Of a DNA stretch of 64,000 bases, positions 45,212 to 52,718 are shown piece after piece. Origin of the DNA: Pseudomonas sp. MRSN 12121 (GTDB lineage: Bacteria; Pseudomonadota; Gammaproteobacteria; Pseudomonadales; Pseudomonadaceae); the NCBI RefSeq assembly GCF_000931465.1, contig NZ_CP010892.1, forward strand, positions 4,611,388 through 4,675,387, written 5' to 3'. How positions within the stretch are numbered: position 1 is the stretch's first letter; the number at the start of each line of letters is the position of its first letter. Both the position numbers and the translations under genes were made by a program. The notes beneath the pieces are model-generated. The model was not told the DNA's origin. It did not search any database and saw only the letters and a list, made by a program, of their open reading frames with translations.

Positions 45212-46138
45212 ATGAGCACACCCCTTGTATTTATCGATGGCGACCAGGGCACTACCGGGTTGCAGATCCACCAGCGCCTGCGCGGCCGCGACGACCTGCA
45301 CCTGCTGACCCTCCCCGCCGACCAGCGCAAAGACCCGCAACGGCGCGCCGAGGCCATCAACGCCTGCGACATCGCCCTGCTGTGCCTGCCCGACGAGGCC
45401 GCCCGCGAGGCCGTCGCCAGCATCCGCAACCCGGCCGTGCGGGTGATCGACGCCAGCTCCGCGCACCGCACCCATCCCCACTGGACCTACGGCTTCGCCC
45501 AGATGGACCCGCAACAGGCGCAACGCATCGCCAGCGCCAAGCGCGTAAGCAACCCCGGCTGCTACCCCACCGGCGCCATCGGCCTGCTGCGGCCCCTGCT
45601 GCAAGCCGGGCTGCTGCCCAAGGACTACCCGATCAGCATCAACGCCATCTCCGGCTACTCCGGCGGCGGCCGCGCCGCGGTCGAAGCCCACGAAGGCCCG
45701 GACGCCGCTCACACCGCCCCGTTCCAGATCTACGGCCTGGGCCTGGCGCACAAACACGTACCGGAAATCCAGCACCACAGCGGCCTCAACCAACGCCCCC
45801 TGTTCGTCCCCGCCTACGGCGCGTTTCGCCAAGGCATCGTGCTGACCATCCCCCTGCAACTGCGCCTGCTGGCTCCGGGGATCGATGGCACGCGGATCCA
45901 GAGCTGCCTGGAACGGCATTACGCCGGCAGCAATGCGGTGCAGGTGATGTCGTTGCCACAGGCACAGGCGCTGACGGGGCTTGATCCGCGGGGGTTGAAC
46001 GATACGGATGAGATGCGGTTGATGGTGTTTGAGGGTGAGGGGCAGGTGTTGTTGGCGGCGGTGTTTGACAATTTGGGTAAGGGGGCGGCTGGGGCGGCGG
46101 TGGAGAATTTAGGGTTGATGATTGGGGAGGTGGGTTGA
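45212..46138 (+). CDS. argC: N-acetyl-gamma-glutamyl-phosphate reductase, type 2 (short) ArgC
   Basis: 308 residues, the shorter dimeric-type ArgC. It reduces N-acetylglutamyl phosphate to the semialdehyde in arginine synthesis. NADP motif DGDQGTTG, nucleophile Cys117 in SNPGCYPTG, and GYSGGGRA with the His in HKHVPEIQ. Most Pseudomonas carry a longer housekeeping argC elsewhere, so this one may be a second copy. It is divergent from LysR, and the RT island begins right after it. GC drops sharply in the last ~120 bp (GTTTGAGGGTGAGGGGC... style, T-rich), a local change in base use. Confidence 0.92.
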   Translation: MSTPLVFIDGDQGTTGLQIHQRLRGRDDLHLLTLPADQRKDPQRRAEAINACDIALLCLPDEAAREAVASIRNPAVRVIDASSAHRTHPHWTYGFAQMDPQQAQRIASAKRVSNPGCYPTGAIGLLRPLLQAGLLPKDYPISINAISGYSGGGRAAVEAHEGPDAAHTAPFQIYGLGLAHKHVPEIQHHSGLNQRPLFVPAYGAFRQGIVLTIPLQLRLLAPGIDGTRIQSCLERHYAGSNAVQVMSLPQAQALTGLDPRGLNDTDEMRLMVFEGEGQVLLAAVFDNLGKGAAGAAVENLGLMIGEVG

Positions 46139-46499
46139 GGTAGGAGGTTTTAGGCGGGGTAATGAGCGGTCGTAGTTTGTCTTTGGTCATTAGCATTCGA
46201 CCTATGACAGCTTTCGGCCATTAGCGGGCGTTCGATCATAGTTCTCCTACCCCCTTCGATCCTACTAGCTATCAGCCATTAATTTGCTACTATGAAACCG
46301 CTTCGTCTGCTTGCTGGTCGAGCCGCCACGCGGCGTTGAACCAAGTTTGCCAGACGGCAGCGTTATCTCTTCGGAGGGCGCTGTGCGGGTCGCGACCAAG
46401 ATAGCCGTTCAGGTATCTGGGTCTCCCGAAGGTAGTTAGTCCCTGTAGCAGTTGGGTGAGAGCGAACTGGTGATGCCCAACAACACAAGGATCGTCTGA
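46139..46499 (+). other. Non-coding leader upstream of the reverse transcriptase
   Basis: 361 bp with no convincing gene. From about 46290 it is GC-richer and folds locally: AGATA...TATCT (46400-46418), GTTGGG...CCCAAC (46451-46456 with 46476-46481), CAGCG...CGCTG. CGATCCT (46257-46263) is complementary to AGGATCG (46488-46494), which includes the RT ribosome-binding site. It may be an RNA partner or simply a 5' UTR. Confidence 0.4.
46206..46236 (+). repeat. Left copy of the island-flanking repeat
   Basis: GACAGCTTTCGGCCATTAGC, then GGGCGTTCGAT. It matches 22 of 31 positions, with one gap, of the sequence at 50603-50632 in the same orientation. The form 'GCTTTCGGCC-AGCGG-GTTCG' recurs between genes in Pseudomonas. 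Confidence 0.5.
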
Positions 46500-47747
46500 G
46501 TGAGCAGACTTTATAAGGACATCTGTAGTCAACGAACCCTATACGGTGCGTGGAGGAAGGTGCGCAGTAGCGCGTTTTTTTCTTCCTCCGACGAAATCAG
46601 GCGAGACGCTGAAGAATTTGAGAGTCGACTGCCTGACTCATTGATTGAAATTCAGAGGTCCCTGTCAAAGCAGACATTTGCTTTTCTCCAACAGACCGGA
46701 GTTGCACAAAAAAAACCGGGCGGGAAATCTCGTCCGTTGGTGCTATCTCCTATCCCCAATCGCGTTGTGCAGCGTGCCTTGCTCGACGTTTTACAGCGTC
46801 GTGTGCCGTTTGTTAGGAAAGTGCTCGACACTGCAACGAGCTATGGGGGAATACCCACGAAACGCGTTGCTATGGCCATATCTGACGCTAGGGATGCTAT
46901 GCGAAATGGTGCCCGTTTCCATATTCGCTCGGACATTCCGGCCTTTTTTACCAAGATAAATAAAGACCGTATCCAGAATCTATTACGTTCCCACATAAAA
47001 TGTGACGCAACACTCAAGCTCCTAGACTTGGCGATCACGACCGACCTCGTTAACATCGACGACTTGAGACGGCAGGGTCTCGACGAGATATTTCCGATAG
47101 GAATCGAAGGTGTAGCGCAAGGCTCACCCTTATCCCCGTTGTTAGCCAATATCTACCTAGCCGATTTCGACGTGGCCATGAACGCCGATGGCATCACCTG
47201 CCTTCGCTACATCGATGACTTCCTGCTGCTTGGAGAAAGTCTTAGCGATGTGGATCGAGCCTTCAACAGGGCTTTAAAGGAGCTAAGCAAAATTGGCTTG
47301 AGCGCCTATGACCCACGTGTAGACAAAGTAAAAGCGTCTCGAGGATCCATAGACAAAGGTTTCGACTTCCTAGGTTGCAACGTATCTCCAGGGCTAGTCC
47401 AGCCTAGCGAAGCAACTCGTAAGCGCTTCAAAGTGAAGCTAAGGGCCGAATTTGACACAGCAGCTCATGCCCTTCGCTACAATGCGGAATATAAAGATGG
47501 TAACGGTAAATACTCGTATTCATCAGCCCTCTACCGAATCGACAAGATCATCTTGGGGTGGGGAAAAGCATTTACGTTTTGCAATGGCTCTCAGTCCATG
47601 AAAACCCTAGACGATTTCATCTCAGAACGGCTCATGTCTCTTGAAGCAACAAAAACAAAGGTGCTAGCGATGGCGGATGACGAGGCGCGAAGGAGAGTGT
47701 TAGGGATCCGGCTACTGAGCAGTACCCAAGTTGCAATTGATCAATAA
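46500..47747 (+). CDS. Group II intron-like reverse transcriptase, YIDD active site, no endonuclease domain
   Basis: 415 residues from a GTG at 46500 (AAGGA 9 bases upstream). RT blocks: PGGKSRPL (73-80), catalytic Asp145 in RSDIPAFF, GVAQGSPLSPLLANIYL (204-220), YIDD (237-240), and GFDFLGCNVSP. A short thumb (IDKIILGWGKAF..., like the group II domain X) ends the protein. There is no maturase DNA-binding or HNH domain and no group II RNA domain V nearby, so it is not a mobile intron ORF. Retron VTG and DGR motifs are absent. Isoleucine in YIDD is a feature reported for the G2L4 group of P. aeruginosa that acts in break repair. Function here is open. Confidence 0.88.
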   Translation: MSRLYKDICSQRTLYGAWRKVRSSAFFSSSDEIRRDAEEFESRLPDSLIEIQRSLSKQTFAFLQQTGVAQKKPGGKSRPLVLSPIPNRVVQRALLDVLQRRVPFVRKVLDTATSYGGIPTKRVAMAISDARDAMRNGARFHIRSDIPAFFTKINKDRIQNLLRSHIKCDATLKLLDLAITTDLVNIDDLRRQGLDEIFPIGIEGVAQGSPLSPLLANIYLADFDVAMNADGITCLRYIDDFLLLGESLSDVDRAFNRALKELSKIGLSAYDPRVDKVKASRGSIDKGFDFLGCNVSPGLVQPSEATRKRFKVKLRAEFDTAAHALRYNAEYKDGNGKYSYSSALYRIDKIILGWGKAFTFCNGSQSMKTLDDFISERLMSLEATKTKVLAMADDEARRRVLGIRLLSSTQVAIDQ

Positions 47748-47789
47748 TATTTTGGATGCACAAAGCGTTCTTGCCACTGCATTTTTAGA

Positions 47790-47815
47790 CATCGCGGTGC
47801 ATATCCACCGCGATG
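47790..47815. terminator. Hairpin between the convergent RT and helicase genes
   Basis: A perfect 10 bp stem CATCGCGGTG/CACCGCGATG with a 6 nt loop CATATC. It sits in the 106 bp gap between the two gene ends and could stop both transcripts, although neither side has a T-run. Confidence 0.65.
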
Positions 47816-47853
47816 GCGGCATTCCGAGCTCAAACTAACCACGGCTTCATTTG

Positions 47854-50337
47854 CTATGAAGATGCGATGTACGCGGTAGTGTAAAAAACCTGAAAATCGA
47901 CGGCCCTGAGCTTGAGTTGCAGCAATTGATTTCTGATTTGAGTTTCGTCGCTGATTAGGCCTTGTGAGCACACTGACTTAATGAAATCTCGAACACCTTT
48001 TTTGAGAGCTTCCAGTTTTTCACTAGTCATGATTCTTGTAGTTGCTTTTGGAGATGCTGCATGCTCAAACTTCTTCGCTGGATGAATCATTATGGGAAAG
48101 TATGAAACCCCTGCCCCATACTTATTTTCAAACCACTCTCCCGATCCGTTCAATTGGTTGCAGTCATGTTTATTGATAGTATCGGTTATCGCACCATTTT
48201 TACATTCTATGACGATATATTGGTTAGGACCGGTACGCCACAAGACATCTGGACCTCTGCCAGAGTCTGTTTCTGGACGTTGCGAAGTAAAGCCTATAAA
48301 TCTTGCCAACTGAGCAAGCGCAAGTTCAAAGCGAGCCGCTGTCTCCGGCTCAAATTTTAGGTCCTCTAAAACGCCGTCAAGCTCAATTATCGGGATATTT
48401 GGGTTAGCAAAGCTCTGGAGATAACTTTTACATTCTCTTGCCTGCTCAAGAAGTTCACCCTCCAACTTGTGATAGCCAATCCCATCAATAGGCTTCAAAG
48501 TTCTTGGGTTATCATTCGCCGCAGAAAGCACCAGCTTTTGACTTTCGACTTGATCATACAAATTTACGTATTCCGCAGCTCTAAGCTTTAAATAGGACCT
48601 CATCACCCTGGTAGCTGTCGGCAGAGAATTTATTATCCCACCCCCAATATCCTTTGAATTATTTGCTAATGCTTGATCGTAGGCTTTACGGAGTGCCATT
48701 GTTACTGGGTCGGCATTGCTAGTAGGGGTTGCCGTGAGACTAGTTAGTGCACCTTTGCTTGCAGAAACCCAATTAGGATCTTGGTTTAAACAATAGAGCA
48801 GTGTATCCCAAATGGCTTGCAAATCAGCTTTGGCAATCTGGCTGGCGACTTTTTCTGATAGGTCAAGCTGAGCCTTGGTTCCAACCGAGAACTTTTGAAC
48901 GCCGGAACTCGCATATAATTTTCGAGTTAGCGTTTTACCTATTAAGAGTACTGCACAATAATCATCGTTAGAACGTACTCCTCGGCCCATACCTTGCTCC
49001 ACTCGCTGCGTGATTTGAGTGCTAGAACGGTCAGTGCCTAGCAGAATTCCTTCTTCGACTTTGTCGATCATGCGCCTTACGTCGGGAAGGCCATCAATAA
49101 CCAGTAACCGACAAGCATCGTTGGGCAAGTCTATGCCATCGTAGCGATTGACTAGCACCGTTAGACCAGCTGTCGTTTTTTTCAGCGCTTTAATTCCATC
49201 GTCGATGTTTCCTTTCTTCAACACCGAGTCTGCAATATCTTTCCAGTACTTAGCGCGATGATCTGACGGCACAATAATTACTACATTTACATGTTGCTTT
49301 GCATGAATGCAAAGCTGTTTTATGTCGTCATCTGACAACTCCGGATTGATAACTTGCGGCATTAAAATCAACCGATCACCAATATCACCAAAAGAATCAG
49401 GACATATCGCTTGATACGCCCGCTCATCAGTAATCCCGAAGTGACTTGCCAGCACGCTATCATCAGCCAGAGTTGCAGTCATGAATACTTTTCGCTCTGC
49501 GTACTCAATGCTTGGGATTGAGTTGATAGGTATACAGTGAGAGGATATTTCAATTTTTGAGCTACTAACGACACAGCGCGATAGCTTTAGGCTATCTTTT
49601 ATTAGCGACCACTTAAACCTAAGGTAATCTTCGTTTCTTTCTTGAATAAGAAGCTTACTTATCTCACTTACATTACTCTGCCAAGCCCAGAATGGCGCAA
49701 GCATCTGAATTGACGGGTCATAATTCTCCAACTCTAAAACGCGGGGCTCACTCTGTTGCAATAGCGAATTTCTCAGTAGCTTATAAATCCCCTTATATGA
49801 CTCACTAGAGCTAGGCAGGGATACTGTATACTGCTCTTCAATTGTATCTAAACATGCATGCGCATCGTCTACTATTAAAGATCCAATACGAATTTTTATT
49901 CCTTGATCACCAACCCCGAACGCTGACAGCCCATTGACAAGAGTATAAATATTCGCGACAAGGATCTCTTTCCCCTGAAGGAAACCGTGGGAATTATAAT
50001 CGGTAGTGGCCGACAGCCCTAACGACCTGGCCTCTTGGACAACTTGTTCAACTAGGTAGTTATCTGGAACGATGTAAACTGCTGGCCCCTTCCCTTCATT
50101 CAGGCAGCTTTTTAGTATTAGCAGTCCAACTACTGTTTTACCGCTACCCGTATTCATTTTTATTACGAGATTGCTCTCAGCCTTTCGACTGTGCCATTGC
50201 TCCCAAACTTTAGATTGCACATCCCGTGGATATTGATACCTTCCTTTCTCTTTTCCTGGGAGAGAATTGAATATATCCCTGGGCTGCAAGGCAGTATCGC
50301 TATTCTGGCCGGTTTGAAGTTTTGAAAAGTCGATCAT
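47854..50337 (-). CDS. SF2 helicase (XPD/DinG-like C-terminal domain) fused to PD-(D/E)XK nuclease
   Basis: 827 residues from ATG 50337 (CAGGGAG 8 bases upstream; a GTG at 50346 is less likely). Walker A NTGSGKT (62-68), a Walker B variant DDAH (157-160), motif III MTATL (286-290), and motif VI QGMGRGVRSND (448-458) of the Helicase_C_2 type. A helical region follows, then a C-terminal nuclease with GPDVLW (D697) and VIECKNG (E711-x-K713), the D...ExK triad. The single-chain helicase-nuclease layout is typical of phage defence. It is convergent with the RT and AT-rich. No restriction methylase or HamA-like partner is seen. Confidence 0.85.
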   Translation of the reverse strand: MIDFSKLQTGQNSDTALQPRDIFNSLPGKEKGRYQYPRDVQSKVWEQWHSRKAESNLVIKMNTGSGKTVVGLLILKSCLNEGKGPAVYIVPDNYLVEQVVQEARSLGLSATTDYNSHGFLQGKEILVANIYTLVNGLSAFGVGDQGIKIRIGSLIVDDAHACLDTIEEQYTVSLPSSSESYKGIYKLLRNSLLQQSEPRVLELENYDPSIQMLAPFWAWQSNVSEISKLLIQERNEDYLRFKWSLIKDSLKLSRCVVSSSKIEISSHCIPINSIPSIEYAERKVFMTATLADDSVLASHFGITDERAYQAICPDSFGDIGDRLILMPQVINPELSDDDIKQLCIHAKQHVNVVIIVPSDHRAKYWKDIADSVLKKGNIDDGIKALKKTTAGLTVLVNRYDGIDLPNDACRLLVIDGLPDVRRMIDKVEEGILLGTDRSSTQITQRVEQGMGRGVRSNDDYCAVLLIGKTLTRKLYASSGVQKFSVGTKAQLDLSEKVASQIAKADLQAIWDTLLYCLNQDPNWVSASKGALTSLTATPTSNADPVTMALRKAYDQALANNSKDIGGGIINSLPTATRVMRSYLKLRAAEYVNLYDQVESQKLVLSAANDNPRTLKPIDGIGYHKLEGELLEQARECKSYLQSFANPNIPIIELDGVLEDLKFEPETAARFELALAQLARFIGFTSQRPETDSGRGPDVLWRTGPNQYIVIECKNGAITDTINKHDCNQLNGSGEWFENKYGAGVSYFPIMIHPAKKFEHAASPKATTRIMTSEKLEALKKGVRDFIKSVCSQGLISDETQIRNQLLQLKLRAVDFQVFYTTAYIASS

Positions 50338-50636
50338 CGGACGCACTCCCTGTCTGTCACTACTATAGTTATTCTAAAGACCGAGAGAGTAGTAATGACG
50401 TCAACTCGCCAGTCGTTCTAGTGCTATACCTCACTCGAATATAAATTGCAATTTTCACCTATGCGATAAACTGTCGTGGGGAGGCTTTACAGGGAAGAAG
50501 TTCCAAGTCAGCCAGGCCGCCTTTCGGTGCCATCAACGAGTGCTGCCTCCATAGAAAGGTAAGGAAGAGTCGGCTTTTGTTGATTTATACATTATGACCA
50601 GCGGCAGTTTTTGGCCGAAAGCGGTCTTCCATATGT
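50338..50636. other. Non-coding region upstream of the helicase-nuclease gene
   Basis: About 300 bp, AT-rich near 50350-50470 (helicase promoter) and ending in the right copy of the island repeat. No gene seen. Confidence 0.45.
50603..50632 (+). repeat. Right copy of the island-flanking repeat
   Basis: GGCAGTTTTTGGCCGAAAGC, then GGTCTTCCAT, resembling 46206-46236. It abuts the DUF3077 terminator. Confidence 0.5.
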
Positions 50637-50673
50637 AAAGCACCGTTCATTCCTTCAGGATAAGCGGTGCTTT
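50637..50673 (-). terminator. Terminator after the DUF3077 gene
   Basis: A perfect 9 bp stem AAAGCACCG/CGGTGCTTT with a 19 nt loop lies 33 bp after the gene end. A/T-rich ends suit termination. Confidence 0.65.
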
Positions 50674-50705
50674 CATGGTTCTTACTATAGGACCTCAAAT
50701 CAAAA

Positions 50706-50987
50706 TCAGCTCACTGGCGCTCCACTCCCCAACCCTAAACAAACATCATCAATCACCGCCTTCCCCATCTCCGCCAAAAAGTGCGAAGCCCAGGCGTAAC
50801 GCTCCCCTTGCTCCTCCATGGCAGCGTCGAGTGCAAGTTTCTTGGCGTAGTACAGCAAGGTCGAAGCCTGTTCCAGCGCTTGCTGTAAAGGCACATCGGC
50901 GTTGACGCGGAACAGGGTTTGCTCGGGATCGGCGCAACTGCCGAAGGTGACGAAGCCCAGGGTTTTGATGGGGGGTGGCGTGCTCAT
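50706..50987 (-). CDS. DUF3077 family protein
   Basis: 93 residues. FRVNADVPLQQALEQASTLLYYAKKLALDAAMEEQGERYAWASHFLAEMGKAVIDDV is the DUF3077 pattern of small Pseudomonas proteins, usually present in several paralogues. Strong AGGAGGTGACCT RBS. A long structured leader lies upstream. The role is unknown. Confidence 0.88.
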   Translation of the reverse strand: MSTPPPIKTLGFVTFGSCADPEQTLFRVNADVPLQQALEQASTLLYYAKKLALDAAMEEQGERYAWASHFLAEMGKAVIDDVCLGLGSGAPVS

Positions 50988-51460
50988 AGGTCACCTCCTG
51001 CGACAGCCAGGAAGTGGGTGTTATTGAGCATGGAAAGGCGAGACGAAAAACAACGAAGTCCAGACAGATGACGGGCGTGCATGATTGGAACTCCCATATC
51101 GAAATGAGAGCTGCCGCGTTCGTTCTCAGGCGAATGGGTGGCAGCTGTGCGCAGGCTGAGAAACCGGAGATACAGGAACCCGGCAGACCCGAAGGTCTCC
51201 CACGCACAGCCGCCATAACACGAATTGACGGGCACAAAAAAACGCCTGCAATCGTGGGCGGGCGCTTGTGCGCCTGCATCTTACCGGGTTCTCAGGCCCG
51301 ATCGCTGATTTTGCAGCGACAGGGGCAGACTAGGTGCGTGACCACCAAGCAACAACCACAAAACCGTCGCCGTTTATGTCGATGCCCTGCCCTTCAACCA
51401 CCCTCGCCGCTCCCCCGCCAACATCAATTCCCTCTGAGCCCACGCCCACTGCGCCACCGC
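50988..51460. other. Leader and intergenic region upstream of the DUF3077 gene
   Basis: About 470 bp. 50988-51250 is probably the transcribed leader (see the structured element). On the minus strand a run of seven T (51238-51244) follows GCAGGCG, possibly an upstream stop. The remainder to 51460 shows nothing clear. Confidence 0.4.
51140..51214 (-). ncRNA. Candidate structured leader RNA upstream of DUF3077
   Basis: A 12 bp stem with a single G-U pair closes the element: GGCGGCUGUGCG with CGCACAGCUGCC (51203-51214 with 51140-51151). Inside is a perfect AGACC-UUCG-GGUCU tetraloop hairpin (51185-51198). It lies 150-230 nt before the DUF3077 ATG on the same strand. UUCG loops and a long closing stem argue for a selected RNA fold. 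Confidence 0.55.
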
Positions 51461-51494
51461 ACAAAAAAAACGCCTCCCCCACAGGAAGGCGTTT
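51461..51494 (-). terminator. Rho-independent terminator after the BON gene
   Basis: Stem AAACGCCT/AGGCGTTT (51468-51475 with 51487-51494), followed on the minus strand by eight T. Confidence 0.85.
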
Positions 51495-51529
51495 CAGCTG
51501 TACAGAAACATCAAGTGGCAACTGGCTGG

Positions 51530-51880
51530 CTATTGCTCATCCTTTTTCATCGAGGCGCGTGCCTCGTATTCCCGGCTTTCTTCGGCGTCGGGTGCTTCGG
51601 GCAGGCTGCCGGGGGTGAACATGTGGGTTTGCAGGTCGCTGGCGTCGATGTCGACCACGCCTTGGATGCCGCGGGTCAGGCTGATGGCTTGTTCGCATTG
51701 TTTGTGGGTGGCGAGGCGGCCGCTCAGGGTGACTTTGCCGGCGTGGGTCTTGACGTGGATGGGCAGGCCACGGGTCGGTTCGGCGAAGGTCAGGGCCGAG
51801 CGGACCTTGGTGCTGAGCCACACATCGTGCATGACGCTTTCCAGGCCCTGGGAGTAATGCTGCAAGGAATGAAGTTTCAT
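51530..51880 (-). CDS. BON-domain protein
   Basis: 116 residues from ATG 51880. One BON domain (VWLSTKVRSALTFAEPTRGLPIHVKTHAGKVTLSGRLATHKQCEQAISLTRGIQGVVDI) without signal peptide, and a charged tail. BON domains bind phospholipid or surfaces; OsmY-like members protect under osmotic stress. It has its own transcript ended by the hairpin at 51461-51494. Confidence 0.87.
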   Translation of the reverse strand: MKLHSLQHYSQGLESVMHDVWLSTKVRSALTFAEPTRGLPIHVKTHAGKVTLSGRLATHKQCEQAISLTRGIQGVVDIDASDLQTHMFTPGSLPEAPDAEESREYEARASMKKDEQ

Positions 51881-52200
51881 CGTGGGACCCTCTCGCGCAA
51901 GCGGTTGGACAATGCGTCCCCGGGCGCTGTCGCCCTCCGCCGGAGCCGGTTCGCTAGCGGGCAAGGGAACTCGCCGGCCCCGCAGGGACACGAAATAATT
52001 ATAGTCCGGCCAGGGCCCGCGCCGACGTTGGGCAGTGGCCAGGGCACGCCCCTGTTCAGGCGGCCGCCACCACCGGCAGGCGCGGATTTTTCCGTGACAC
52101 CCCGGCGCTATTCGCTAAGGTCTATGGACCACCGGCCCAAGGCTCGACGGCCTCGAAGCAGCGCCCCGGGCCGGCCCATGTGACAGACCAGGAGAACCCC
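51881..52200. other. Intergenic region between divergent BON and VOC genes
   Basis: 320 bp with promoters for both genes presumed. I see no operator I can name and no gene. Confidence 0.4.
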
Positions 52201-52617
52201 ATGCACCCCTTCACCCTCGAACGTATCGACCATGTCGTCCTGCGGGTCAGCGACCTGGCGCGCAGCCTGGCCTTCTACCAGTCGGTGCTCGGCTGTGAGT
52301 TGAAGAAGCGCCGCGACGACCTGGGGCTGCTGCACCTGAGCGCGGGCGCGTCGATGATCGACCTGGTGGACGTCGCCGGGCCACTCGGCCGCGAAGGCGG
52401 AGCGGCGGCCGGTGCGCAGCGGCGCAATGTCGATCACTTCTGCCTGCGCGTCGAACCCTTCGACGAGCAGGCGCTGCTGGCGCACTTGAGCGCGGCCGGC
52501 CAGCAGGTGCAAGCCGCAGAGCTGCGCTACGGCGCAGAGGGCAAGGGCTTGTCGATCTATTGCTTCGACCCCGACGGCAACCAGATCGAGCTCAAGGGCC
52601 CGCCGCTGGAGCCTTGA
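52201..52617 (+). CDS. VOC superfamily protein (glyoxalase/bleomycin-resistance fold)
   Basis: 138 residues from the ATG at 52201 (CCAGGAGAACCCC upstream). Paired beta-alpha-beta-beta-beta modules: IDHVVLRVSDLARSLAFYQSVLG, then VDHFCLRV and the metal-ligand Glu in YCFDPDGNQIELKGP. His and Glu metal ligands are present. The substrate is unknown. A nucleotidyltransferase gene follows 101 bp downstream. Confidence 0.9.
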   Translation: MHPFTLERIDHVVLRVSDLARSLAFYQSVLGCELKKRRDDLGLLHLSAGASMIDLVDVAGPLGREGGAAAGAQRRNVDHFCLRVEPFDEQALLAHLSAAGQQVQAAELRYGAEGKGLSIYCFDPDGNQIELKGPPLEP

Positions 52618-52718
52618 GCCTCTTAACCCCTGCGCAGCCGGCCAGGCTTTGCCAGGCGCCCGCGCCCCTGGCAGGCTGTTGCCCCTGTTTGATGTGTCTT
52701 GCCACTTTCGAGATCGCC

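Larger units (their letters stand above)
46139..50636. other. AT-richer genomic island with reverse transcriptase and helicase-nuclease
   Basis: About 4.5 kb between argC and the DUF3077 terminator, with codon and base use unlike the flanks. It holds two convergent genes and long non-coding ends, and is bounded by similar ~30 bp sequences in the same orientation (46206-46236 and 50603-50632). There is no integrase, transposase or tRNA at its ends. Confidence 0.65.

Noticed and set aside
46290..46532. 80-codon frame on the minus strand ahead of the RT
   Set aside because: It overlaps the RT start, lacks a ribosome-binding site and recognisable domain, and runs antisense to a probable leader RNA.
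46500..47747. RT as a retron, DGR or mobile group II intron
   Set aside because: The retron VTG motif and the DGR variant of the QGSP motif are not seen, no template/variable repeat pair was found, and there is no domain V-like RNA or endonuclease domain.
46139..50636. Prophage or integrative element
   Set aside because: No integrase, structural phage genes, transposase or tRNA attachment site at the ends; only two genes and weak flanking repeats.
50984..51235. 83-codon frame in the DUF3077 leader
   Set aside because: It overlaps the folded leader and the DUF3077 start; codon use is not coding-like.
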